A stretch of DNA of 22,846 nucleotides from Peptococcaceae bacterium UBA3933. GTDB lineage: Bacteria; Bacillota; Peptococcia; Peptococcales; BICA1-8. Of the stretch, positions 1-7,420 are shown piece by piece. The DNA lies in contig DGEF01000096.1 in NCBI GenBank assembly GCA_002385805.1, forward strand, positions 4,884 to 27,729. The letters are read 5' to 3'. The translations under genes were made by a program, and so were the position numbers. The notes under the pieces are model-generated. The model was not told the DNA's origin. It worked only from the letters and a program-made list of their open reading frames with translations, and did not search any database. Numbering within the stretch: position 1 is the stretch's first letter; each line of letters starts with the position of its first letter.

Positions 1-1112
1 ACAACCAATAAGGCCATGGTTCCGAATATAATATAAAATACTGAAGAATTATCTAAAATTAACCCACCCAATGCACTTCCGATAACAATACCGAAGTTAA
101 ATGTACTGGACTGTAAAGAAGTAGCAACGTCTTTTCCCGTATCTACCTGTTTTGTTACCGCAGCTTGGAATATGGTAACAAGGGCTCCGAAAGAAACACC
201 CCATAATAGAAAGGCGATGTGCGAAATAAAAATTGTTCCTTTAAAGATTACAAATAAAACCATTGTTCCAAAAGCTAAAGTCAACATGAAAGTTATTAAA
301 GGACCAAGGTGTGTATCTATCACTTTTGCCGCTATTACTACGGATATGATTGTACCGATACCAAATAATGTAGAGGCTAATTTTATGCCGCCATAAAAGT
401 TAAAATGATTAACCAGGGGTGCAATATAGGTATACAATCCATAATGGGCCATAATTGTGAGCAAGGTTAGTATTAAGCACACTACAACCGCTTTATTGCG
501 GATAATAAAAAATGGCGAATTTGTTTTGGTACGTTTTTCTCCTTCCACGGAAGGTAAATAAATCTGCCCTAAAAGTGCTATGGCAAAAATAACAGCAGAC
601 AGGACCCAAAATACCATCCGCCATCCGAATTCAGTGCCTATGGCCGTCATTATAGGCAAACCAATGCCCAGCCCAAATGTACTGCCGGACATTGTTACGG
701 CAATTGCCCTCCCGTGTAAATTTGGAGGAACAAGACGCATTGCATAAGCTGAAACCATTGGTCATAAAACCCCGGCGGCTACACCTCCGGCCAGTCTGCA
801 AAGAGCCGTAAGGTAATAAGATGAGGAGACAGCTATTATTAGATTTGAAACACCAAAGGTAAGCATTAAGATCATTAAAAGCTTTTTTCTATTCATTTCA
901 ATGGTCCAGGTGATTAAAGGAATAGTTCCAACTGCCGAAGCAATAGCGTAAACGCTTACCAGTAAGCCTATAGCTGCATAGGATACCTTAAGCCCCTCAC
1001 TCATTTGGGGGAGTATTCCTGATGGCACTAGTTCTGATAATATACCCAAAAAGGTGACACTTGACATTATCAATAAAAACAACCAAGGAAATTTTTCGTT
1101 TTCTTTTTTCAT
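1..1112 (-). pseudogene. MFS transporter, interrupted by an in-frame TGA and cut by the window edge
   Basis: The minus strand encodes a major facilitator superfamily permease, probably a 12-helix drug/metabolite proton antiporter of the AraJ type. ATG at 1112 follows GGAGG at some distance and begins MKKENEKFPWLFLL, followed by hydrophobic helices. After residues ...GGVAAGVL the frame meets TGA (762-764) and then continues without another stop to base 1, reading PMVSAYAMRLVPPNLHGRA, a typical MFS loop. The stop sits where Trp (TGG) would be expected, so a single G-to-A change explains it. A TTG 27 bases upstream of the ATG (1139) is possible but less likely, because it would place the GGAGG inside the gene. 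The substrate cannot be told. It lies divergent from a deaminase relic, so both may have served nucleobase or amine metabolism (weak inference). Sequencing error is the alternative to a true nonsense mutation. Confidence 0.8.
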
Positions 1113-1262
1113 ATTTATATCATTTCCTCCGGTTAACAATTTGCTGTATTTTAATTGTCGATAATTATTATTTGCAATATTTTAAAAACAATTTGTAAAT
1201 ATTTCTTTTTTCATTGGCCATAATATATAGTGTTAAAAAATTGTTAACCAGGATGCAATACT

Positions 1263-1514
1263 ATGGAAAAACTTTTTAAAAATGTGCGCTTAAGAGGAAG
1301 TAATGAGCCGGTAGATCTTTATGTAGAAAATGGGGTTTTTTAAAAAAAAAGGGCCTAATCTACAAGCAAAATGTGGAGAAGGTGTAGAAACAGTTGATAT
1401 GGGGCTATTTGGCTATTCCTCCCTATGTTGATGCTCACATTCCCAGCGTAATGGTGAATTCCTATTCCGGGGTCTCCGGAAGTTATTGAGACAAATATAG
1501 AAATTTTAAAATAA
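1263..1514 (+). pseudogene. Cytosine deaminase-like amidohydrolase relic (ends only)
   Basis: ATG at 1263 opens MEKLFKNVRLRGSNEPVDLYVENGVF, a typical start of the cytosine deaminase/amidohydrolase beta-sandwich, and then meets TAA next to an A-run. In another frame the sequence resumes as VDMG..YLAIPPYVDAHI, which matches the strand leading into the metal-binding HxH of amidohydrolases. The second His is lost and the whole TIM-barrel is missing. A third frame then gives PEVIETNIEILK followed by TAA at 1512-1514, resembling the extreme C-terminus of cytosine deaminases. The element is therefore a gene with a large internal deletion plus frameshifts, and no catalytic centre remains. The family call rests on short segments and is moderate. 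A dihydroorotase or another amidohydrolase is possible. Confidence 0.6.
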
Positions 1515-1517
1515 GAA

Positions 1518-1554
1518 AAGAAATGCTGAATAAAAAAATAAGCATCTCTTTTTT
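1518..1554 (+). terminator. Intrinsic terminator after the deaminase relic
   Basis: AAGAAATGCT (1518-1527) pairs with AGCATCTCTT (1541-1550) with one mismatch. The loop is A-rich and the right arm runs into a T-tract. It lies four bases after the relic's stop codon, so it is probably that gene's original terminator. Confidence 0.65.
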
Positions 1555-1644
1555 CATTAAGCCTATATGATAATGGTGGATACCCGGTGACATATGTTTT
1601 GCCTTAATCCCCTAACCGGATTTCCGTCTAAATCAGCACCGATC

Positions 1645-1673
1645 TTGACACAATTAACTAAAGTTAATATAAT
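1645..1673 (+). promoter_or_regulatory. Sigma-A promoter of the riboflavin operon
   Basis: TTGACA (1645-1650) and TATAAT (1668-1673) are both exact consensus hexamers separated by 17 bases. Transcription should start near 1680, about 15 bases before the FMN riboswitch P1 helix. Such a strong promoter fits an operon whose control lies in RNA attenuation. Confidence 0.9.
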
Positions 1674-1694
1674 TGTATGAAAATAAATACGGTA

Positions 1695-1817
1695 AACCTT
1701 CAGGGATAGGTGAAATTCCTTACCGGCGGTGATTCGTTATCGATAAGCCCGCGAGCCCAATGGGCAGATCCGGTGAGATTCCGGAGCCGACAGTTAAAGT
1801 CTGGATGGGAGAAGGTT
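1695..1817 (+). ncRNA. FMN riboswitch (RFN element)
   Basis: This is a classic RFN aptamer. P1 is formed by AACCTT (1695-1700) and AAGGTT (1812-1817). Between them lie the conserved blocks GGTGAAATTCC, ACCGGCGGT, AGCCCGCGAGC, CAGATCCGGTGAGATTCC, GGAGCCGACAGT and AGTCTGGATGGGAGAAGG. It binds FMN and, with the terminator at 1839-1879, should switch off the downstream rib operon when flavin is plentiful. The identity is certain from the conserved core. Premature termination, rather than translational control, is inferred from the adjacent terminator. Confidence 0.97.
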
Positions 1818-1838
1818 AATTTTGGACTATTTTTTGGC

Positions 1839-1879
1839 GTGCCCTGAAGTATTTGTATGCTTCAGGGCATGTTTTTTTT
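1839..1879 (+). terminator. Riboswitch-controlled attenuator terminator
   Basis: GCCCTGAAG (1841-1849) pairs with CTTCAGGGC (1860-1868), extended by one or two pairs, and an eight-T run follows (1872-1879). It sits between the FMN aptamer and the ribD ribosome binding site, which is the expected expression platform. Confidence 0.92.
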
Positions 1880-1898
1880 AAAGGGAAAGGAGTAGGCC

Positions 1899-2987
1899 AT
1901 GGACGAAAACTATATGAGATTAGCTTTAGAGCTTGCGGAAAAAGCCAGGGGGAGGACGAGTCCTAACCCGATGGTTGGGGCTGTTATTGTAAAAGACGGT
2001 CAGATTGTTGGTAAGGGTTATCATTTAAAAGCAGGTACTTTCCATGCTGAAATACATGCTTTACGCGAAGCGGGAGAAAAAGCGAAGGGAGCCACCATGT
2101 ATGTAAACCTGGAACCCTGTTCCCATTTCGGCAGGACACCTCCCTGCACGGATGCGATAATAAATGCCGGTATTTCCAGGGTTTTTGTGGCTATGGAAGA
2201 CCCTAATCCTTTAGTCGGCGGTCGAGGCATAAAAAAACTGGCGGAAGCGGGGATAGAGGTTAAGGTAGGGCTTTTGGAAGAAGAGGCCAAAAAGTTAAAT
2301 GAAATTTTTATAAAATATATTACTACTAAGACCCCTTTTGTCTTGCTGAAAATGGCTATGACCCTTGATGGGAAAATAGCTTCCAGGACAGGTCATTCCA
2401 AATGGATTACCGGTGAAGCTGCCAGGGAAAAGGTTCATTATTTAAGAAATTATTATGATGCTGTTTTAGTAGGTGTGAATACCGTTTTCAAAGATAACCC
2501 GTCACTTACTTGCCGCATTCTCGCAGGCCGTGACCCCATTAGGATTATTCTTGACAGCAGGGCCAGGACGCCGGTTGAAGCCCAGGTAATAATTCAGGAC
2601 TCTGCAGCGCCTACATATATTGTGGTTACAGATCGGGCCCCTTATGACAGGGTTGAGAGCTTACGGGCTACTAAAGCAAGGGTTATTCAGGTACCTGCCG
2701 ATGAACAGGGAAGGGTTTCCCTTAAAGATCTAATGGTGAAATTAGGGGAAATGGAAATCACCGGTGTACTGGTTGAAGGAGGCGCTGAAGTAGCGGCATC
2801 CTTTTTAGAAGCAGGGCTGGTAGATAAAATGCTGACTTTTATTTCCCCGAAAATAGTGGGCGGCAGGACGGCTCCGGGACCTGTAGGAGGGTTAGGAAGA
2901 GAAAGGGTTGATCAGGCAATTAAGCTTTCCCATCTTACCTTCGGGAGTGTTGGGGGCGATTTTTTTATCGAAGGTTATGTGAGGTGA
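1899..2987 (+). CDS. ribD: Bifunctional pyrimidine deaminase/reductase RibD
   Basis: RibD carries out two steps of riboflavin synthesis: deamination of the diamino-pyrimidinone phosphate made from GTP, then NADPH-dependent reduction of the ribosyl side chain. The 362-residue length is normal. The N-terminal deaminase domain (about 1-145) shows HAE at 49-51 and PCSHFGRTPPC, giving zinc ligands H49, C74 and C83 with catalytic E51. The C-terminal reductase domain (about 148-360) begins PFVLLKMAMTLDGKIA and contains LVEGGAEVAASF. ATG 1899 follows AAAGGAG with good spacing. It is the first gene of the operon, directly behind the FMN riboswitch attenuator, and ends four bases before riboflavin synthase, so the two are probably translationally coupled. 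Confidence 0.97.
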   Translation: MDENYMRLALELAEKARGRTSPNPMVGAVIVKDGQIVGKGYHLKAGTFHAEIHALREAGEKAKGATMYVNLEPCSHFGRTPPCTDAIINAGISRVFVAMEDPNPLVGGRGIKKLAEAGIEVKVGLLEEEAKKLNEIFIKYITTKTPFVLLKMAMTLDGKIASRTGHSKWITGEAAREKVHYLRNYYDAVLVGVNTVFKDNPSLTCRILAGRDPIRIILDSRARTPVEAQVIIQDSAAPTYIVVTDRAPYDRVESLRATKARVIQVPADEQGRVSLKDLMVKLGEMEITGVLVEGGAEVAASFLEAGLVDKMLTFISPKIVGGRTAPGPVGGLGRERVDQAIKLSHLTFGSVGGDFFIEGYVR

Positions 2988-2991
2988 ATGT

Positions 2992-3645
2992 ATGTTTACC
3001 GGAATCGTAGAGGAAATGGGTGTAGTTAAAAACATTAGACGGGGTATGGAATCTGCTGTTCTTACAATTGAAGGGAAGGTAGTGCCGGGTGATTTAAACC
3101 TGGGGGACAGTGTGGCGGTTAATGGGGTATGTCTTACGGTAGTTGATTACAAGGACAGGTTTTTTGAAGTGGATGTTATGGCTGAAACCCTGCGCTTGAC
3201 AACCCTTAAGGAATTAAAACCAGGTGACCGGGTGAATTTAGAGCGGGCCTTAAAGGCAGGAGGCAGGTTCGGGGGGCATATTGTCACAGGTCATATTGAC
3301 GGAGTAGGGGTTATTGTAGGGCAAGAGAAGGAAGATATAGCTGTGGTAACAGATATTCAGGCACCGCCTGAAGTAATGAAGTATGTAGTTAAAAAGGGTT
3401 CTATTGCTGTAGATGGGATCAGTCTGACGGTAGTAGATTTTTCCCAAGACACATTTCAGGTATCCCTAATACCCCACACTGCCGCTGTGACTACCTTGGG
3501 TTATAAAAAGCCCGGCGATAAAGTGAACCTGGAAGCAGATATTATCGGGAAATATGTTGAAAAACTTTTGAGCTTCAAAGAAAACGGTTCCAAGTCTTCG
3601 CGGGGGCTGGACCTGGAGTTTCTTGCGGAGCACGGATTTCTTTAA
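2992..3645 (+). CDS. ribE: Riboflavin synthase, alpha subunit
   Basis: The enzyme dismutates two molecules of 6,7-dimethyl-8-ribityllumazine to riboflavin and the pyrimidinedione. The 217 residues form two lumazine-binding barrels. The first begins MFTGIVEEMG and contains GDSVAVNGVCLTV. The second begins near residue 98 with GGHIVTGHIDGVG and contains GSIAVDGISLTVVD. A C-terminal helix for trimer contact follows (IGKYVEKLL). The start ATG 2992 overlaps the end of a GAGGTGA ribosome binding site that lies across the ribD stop. It is second in the rib operon; the lumazine substrate is made by the fourth gene. The gene is called ribE in Bacillus naming and ribC in E. coli. Confidence 0.96.
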   Translation: MFTGIVEEMGVVKNIRRGMESAVLTIEGKVVPGDLNLGDSVAVNGVCLTVVDYKDRFFEVDVMAETLRLTTLKELKPGDRVNLERALKAGGRFGGHIVTGHIDGVGVIVGQEKEDIAVVTDIQAPPEVMKYVVKKGSIAVDGISLTVVDFSQDTFQVSLIPHTAAVTTLGYKKPGDKVNLEADIIGKYVEKLLSFKENGSKSSRGLDLEFLAEHGFL

Positions 3646-3672
3646 TTGTCATTATGAAAGGAGACAGGATAT

Positions 3673-4878
3673 ATGCGCTTTAATACCATTGAGGAGGCCA
3701 TTGAGGACATAAGAGAAGGTAAAATGATAATTGTCGTGGATGATGAAGACCGGGAAAATGAGGGAGATTTAATCATGGCTGCGGAGAAAGTAACGGCGGA
3801 AGCCATTAATTTTATGGCCAAATATGGGCGGGGTCTTATTTGTACCCCTTTGACCGGTGAACGGTGTGATGAACTTGATTTACCGGCAATGGTTACTAAA
3901 AACACCGATTCCCATGAAACGGCTTTTACCGTTTCCGTTGATGCAAAGGGTAAGACAACCACCGGCATTTCAGCCCATGAACGGGCGATAACCATCAAGA
4001 CCTTGATTGACCCCGATACTAAACCGGAAGATTTGGCAAGACCGGGACATGTTTTTCCTTTACGGGCTAAAGAAGGAGGGGTCCTGCGCAGGGCGGGCCA
4101 TACGGAGGCCACCGTTGACCTGGCTCGCTTGGCAGGCTTGTATCCGGCGGGGGTATGTTGTGAAATCATGAATGAGGACGGCACCATGGCCAGATTGCCG
4201 GAGTTAATGGAGTTTGCCAAGAAGCATAGACTGAAGATTATTACTATTGCGGATCTTATAAACTATCGGCGGCGAACGGAAAGACTGATCGAAAAAATTG
4301 ATGAGGCAAAGCTTCCTACTAAATACGGAGAATTCACCATTATGGCTTTTAAAAACAAATTGGACAGAAAAGAACATATCGCTTTGGTTAAAGGTGATGT
4401 TAATACTGAAGAGCCTGTACTGGTGAGGGTTCATTCCGAATGTTTAACGGGAGATGTTTTCGGTTCCATGCGGTGTGATTGTGGGGCCCAATTAGCTCAG
4501 GCCCTGAAAATGATTAGTAACGAAGGCCGCGGTGTGCTTCTTTACATGCGTCAGGAAGGTCGGGGAATAGGGCTGGGCAATAAGATTAAGGCTTATCATT
4601 TACAGGACCTGGGGAAAGATACGGTTGAAGCTAATGAACTTTTGGGATTTCCGGCGGATCTTCGGGATTATGGGATAGGGGCTCAGATTTTGGTGGAACT
4701 GGGCGTAAAAAACCTTAGGCTCATGACTAATAACCCGCGTAAAATAGCGGGGCTAGAGGGTTATGGCCTTAAGGTTACGGAACGTGTACCTTTAGAAATA
4801 AACCCCTGTGAAACCAATAAATTTTATCTGTTAACTAAAAAAACCAAGTTGGATCATCTGCTTTCCTTGGATAATTAA
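3673..4878 (+). CDS. ribBA: Bifunctional DHBP synthase / GTP cyclohydrolase II RibBA
   Basis: This fusion supplies both precursors of lumazine. The N-terminal half (about 1-200) is 3,4-dihydroxy-2-butanone 4-phosphate synthase, with DDEDRENEGDL near residue 25, TPLTGERCDELDLP, and HVFPLRAKEGGVLRRAGHTE followed by CEIMNEDGTMARLPEL. The C-terminal half is GTP cyclohydrolase II, with HSEC and GSMRCDCGAQL supplying zinc ligands C257, C268 and C270, then RQEGRGIGLGNKI and LMTNNPRKIAGLEGYGL. The 401-residue length is usual for the fusion and both active sites look complete. ATG 3673 follows AAAGGAGA. The gene lies 27 bases after riboflavin synthase, in the same operon. Confidence 0.97.
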   Translation: MRFNTIEEAIEDIREGKMIIVVDDEDRENEGDLIMAAEKVTAEAINFMAKYGRGLICTPLTGERCDELDLPAMVTKNTDSHETAFTVSVDAKGKTTTGISAHERAITIKTLIDPDTKPEDLARPGHVFPLRAKEGGVLRRAGHTEATVDLARLAGLYPAGVCCEIMNEDGTMARLPELMEFAKKHRLKIITIADLINYRRRTERLIEKIDEAKLPTKYGEFTIMAFKNKLDRKEHIALVKGDVNTEEPVLVRVHSECLTGDVFGSMRCDCGAQLAQALKMISNEGRGVLLYMRQEGRGIGLGNKIKAYHLQDLGKDTVEANELLGFPADLRDYGIGAQILVELGVKNLRLMTNNPRKIAGLEGYGLKVTERVPLEINPCETNKFYLLTKKTKLDHLLSLDN

Positions 4879-4910
4879 ATTTTGAGTAATATATAAGAGG
4901 AGGGTTTATA

Positions 4911-5384
4911 ATGAATAATAGTAGAGTATATGAAGGAAAGTTAATTGCTGAAGGTTATAAATTCGGTCTTGTGGTGGGCAGGTTTAATGAGTTTATTACC
5001 AGTAAACTCCTTTCAGGAGCAATGGATGCCTTGAAACGGCATGGGGCCGAAGAGGAAAATATCAAGATTGCTTGGGTACCGGGTGCCTTTGAAATACCCT
5101 TAGTTGCTCAACGGATGGCGAATAGCGGTAAATATGATGCGGTTATTTGCTTAGGTGCAGTGATCAGAGGGGCTACACCTCATTTTGATTATGTGGCCGC
5201 TGAAGTGACCAAAGGGATAGCCAAAGTGTCTTTGGATTCCGGTGTCCCTACTATTTTCGGAATTATTACCGCCGATACAATAGAACAGGCCATTGAACGA
5301 GCCGGTACAAAAGCCGGTAACAGAGGTTGGGATGCTGCAATGACCGCTATTGAAATGGTTAATCTTTTAGAAGTCATGGATTAA
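4911..5384 (+). CDS. ribH: 6,7-dimethyl-8-ribityllumazine synthase
   Basis: Lumazine synthase condenses the RibD product (after dephosphorylation) with the RibBA butanone phosphate, giving the substrate of riboflavin synthase. The 157 residues show the family landmarks: FGLVVGRFNEFIT, WVPGAFEIPLVAQ, GAVIRGATPHFDYVAAEV with the catalytic His at residue 91, and FGIITADTIEQAIERAGTKAGNRG. These proteins normally assemble into icosahedral or pentameric shells. ATG 4911 follows AGAGGAGGG. It is the last gene of the rib operon and a strong terminator follows 70 bases downstream. Confidence 0.97.
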   Translation: MNNSRVYEGKLIAEGYKFGLVVGRFNEFITSKLLSGAMDALKRHGAEEENIKIAWVPGAFEIPLVAQRMANSGKYDAVICLGAVIRGATPHFDYVAAEVTKGIAKVSLDSGVPTIFGIITADTIEQAIERAGTKAGNRGWDAAMTAIEMVNLLEVMD

Positions 5385-5454
5385 AAATGTGGCATTCATT
5401 AGAAAAAATTATTGGCAAAATATTTATAAAATAGATTATATCTTTAGAATTTTT

Positions 5455-5481
5455 AAAGAGCCTAATTGATAGGCTCTTTTT
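5455..5481 (+). terminator. Terminator of the riboflavin operon
   Basis: A perfect 10-bp stem, AAAGAGCCTA (5455-5464) with TAGGCTCTTT (5470-5479), has a five-base loop and ends in TTTTT. It lies 70 bases past the ribH stop. Confidence 0.93.
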
Positions 5482-5621
5482 ACATTTTAACTATTTTTTT
5501 TGCCTTTTTCGAGATCCAGCGAACAGTGATACTGATTCATACAATAAATGTATAGAAAACAAGGTAAATTAGAGTTAAATAAATGGTTTAAGGCAGTAGT
5601 TTGCTTTATCGGAAACATTAA

Positions 5622-6200
5622 TACAGAGTTACTTCTGTAAATTTAAAGGCAAAAAGGGACGAAGTAATTGGATATTTTAAATTAGTAAATGGCAGAACGG
5701 AAACTTTAAGTAATATTAATAATGTGACAATTAGAATCACAGGCATAATCTTAGTCATCTATCTGTTAATTGCCTTAATTATGTTTTTTTAATCGATAAA
5801 ATTTTAAGTTCCATTAAAAAAATAATGGTAATAACCCAGAAAGTTTCTGAAGGGGATTTAACAGATACGGTAAATGTGGACAGTAAGGATGAAATTGCTC
5901 AGCTGGGTAATTCCTTTAATAAAATGATCGAAAGTTTAGGAGATGTTATATCCCGGAACATTTAATGTAGCCGAAAAAGTTGTCACAACCGGTGAGGAGT
6001 TATCCGGTGCTTTAGAGGAAGTTACTGCATCTTCAGAACAAATCTCAGGCACACTGACGGAAGTCTCCGGTTTCGCCAATCAACAAGCAGAATCCATACT
6101 GGAATCAAAAGAAAGTATGGAAAGTTTTGCCAGAAGAATTAATGATGCAGTAGAAAATATTTCTCAGATCAGCATAAGGATAAAATCCCCTAGACCATGA
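5622..6200 (+). pseudogene. Methyl-accepting chemotaxis protein relic
   Basis: Three reading frames together spell part of a chemoreceptor. Frame one (from about 5622) gives YRVTSVNLKAKRDEVIGYFKLVNGRTE, resembling the end of a periplasmic Cache-type sensor, then a membrane helix TIRITGIILVIYLLIALIMFF. A T-run (5784-5790, one T short) shifts it to frame two, a HAMP domain including SIKKIMVITQKVSEGDLTD and DEIAQLGNSFNKMIESL. A second shift near 5945-5965 leads to frame three, the start of the signalling coil (VTTGEELSGALEEVTASSEQ), which stops inside a terminator. The N-terminal sensor and the entire CheA-binding tip are missing, so it cannot function. An ATG at 5943 opens an 85-codon frame that is only a fragment of this relic. 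Confidence 0.8.
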
Positions 6201-6215
6201 GTCTAGGGGATTTTT
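6182..6215 (+). terminator. Strong intrinsic terminator (possibly bidirectional)
   Basis: AAAATCCCCTAGAC (6182-6195) pairs perfectly over 14 bp with GTCTAGGGGATTTT (6201-6214), with a five-base loop and flanking A and T runs. It cuts into the chemoreceptor relic, so the relic's 3' part was probably deleted up to this point. Confidence 0.9.
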
Positions 6216-6367
6216 AGTCGAAAAATTGTATAAAAAAAGTCTAAAAAATAGAAAAAAATGTAGAAATTCATAAAAAAATATTATAAGATTACATTACTAC
6301 CAATTGTTATGGCAATATAATGTATTATCAAACTAATATGTTAAAGTAGTTAAGTAAGTGTTAAAAT

Positions 6368-6483
6368 TTTATAACAAATCTGCCTTAGGGCAGGTGGCAA
6401 GACAAATGTACTAAGAAACAAGATAATTTTTATTTCTACCGGATATCGGAGAGCCTCTAGGCCATATACCCAGGGGCTTTTTG
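6368..6483 (+). promoter_or_regulatory. Structured leader ending in a terminator, upstream of the GGDEF/HD-GYP gene
   Basis: The 290 bases between 6201 and 6490 hold no gene. A TATAAT at 6316-6321 may be a -10 box, without a convincing -35. Downstream lies a hairpin CTGCC-TTAG-GGCAG (about 6380-6393). Further on, AGCCTCTAGG (about 6454-6463) pairs with CCCAGGGGCT with one mismatch, followed by TTTTT (to about 6483), immediately before the gene. A hairpin followed by a terminator in a 5' leader suggests attenuation. I could not match it to the c-di-GMP-I, c-di-GMP-II or any other riboswitch consensus I know. It could also be the tail of a small RNA. Confidence 0.45.
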
Positions 6484-6490
6484 TGTATAT

Positions 6491-7411
6491 ATGTGGTTTG
6501 ATTCCAGAACGGAAAAGAGGTGTGGAGATGGAAAAAAAATATTACAGGAAATATTGCTCCAAGCACCCTTTGGTTATGCTCATCACCAGGTAATCTGCAA
6601 TTTAGAGGGAGTTCCGAAAGATTATATCTTTCTGGATGTGAATCCTGCTTACGAAGAAATGACCGGTTTAAAAAAAGAAATAATTATAGGGAAAAAGGTG
6701 ACGGAAGTAATACCGAATATTAAAGAAGACCCTTTTGATTGGATAAAATTTTACGGTCAAATCGCTTTAAATAAAGGAAGAGAAGAATTTGTTCAGTACT
6801 TTACCCTTTTTAAGAGATGGTACAAAATAACCGCTTTTTCCTGGCTGAAAGGTTTTTTTATAACGTATGTCCAAGATATTTCTACAGAAATGAGAAAAAT
6901 AGAGCTTTTAGAAAGGCAGCAGGAAACCATTGCTCAGCTTACCCGGGACATGGAAAGAATATTCAACGGTACCAATGATGCCGTGTTTCTGGTCAAAGTG
7001 GAGAATGGGGAGTATAGGTATTTGCGAACTAACAGAGTTCACCAAGAATTGACTGGGTTTTCCTTCGATACCATTCGGGGCAAAACTCCGGTGGAACTAG
7101 TGGGGAAAGAATTAGGGGAGGTTATTGAAGCCAACTACCGGAAATGTTCTGTAACCAAGGATACAATATCTTATGAAGAAAGATTAATTCTGCCCGGCGG
7201 GGAAAGAATTTGGTATACCAGTTTAACCCCGGTTGTCGAAAAAGGCATAGTCAAATATATTGTCGGCTCCAGCAAAGACATTACTTTGCAGAAAAAAGCT
7301 GAACAAGAAAAAGAGGAACTCTTTCATCGCCTACTCCTGGAAAAAGAATTGCTTAGAACCACTCTTCAATCCATTGGGGACGGAGTGGTCACCACCGACC
7401 AAAATGGATAG
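6491..7411 (+). pseudogene. PAS-domain N-terminal half of a split GGDEF/HD-GYP signalling protein
   Basis: This frame encodes two PAS sensor domains, about residues 28-125 (YIFLDVNPAYEEMTGLKKE) and about 155-265 (ending IVKYIVGSSKDITLQ), a coiled linker, and the start of a third PAS (SIGDGVVTTDQNG). It then meets TAG at 7409-7411. The downstream frame continues the same PAS without a gap, so this is half of one gene. The start is doubtful: ATG 6491 has no ribosome binding site. A good GAGGTG precedes ATG 6528, which is one base out of frame. One extra A in the eight-A run just after that ATG would join MEKKILQEILLQ to this frame. A homopolymer deletion or sequencing error is therefore likely. 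No membrane segment is seen, so it was probably a cytoplasmic sensor. Confidence 0.8.
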
Positions 7412-7420
7412 ATTACTTCC

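Noticed and set aside
2021..2290. 89-codon frame on the minus strand inside ribD
   Set aside because: It is antisense to a certain gene, has no family features, and reflects codon bias of ribD.
3642..4220. 192-codon minus-strand frame inside ribBA
   Set aside because: It is a shadow of the DHBP synthase coding strand with low-complexity Ser/Ala-rich content and no ribosome binding site.
6201..6490. c-di-GMP riboswitch upstream of the GGDEF/HD-GYP gene
   Set aside because: The GCAAA-type conserved cores of class I and the conserved blocks of class II were not found, although a terminator-like hairpin is present.
7409..7411. TAG in the PAS gene as a pyrrolysine or recoded sense codon
   Set aside because: Several intact genes here (ferritin-like protein, rubrerythrin, modA) end in TAG, and no pyrrolysine machinery or recoding structure is visible.
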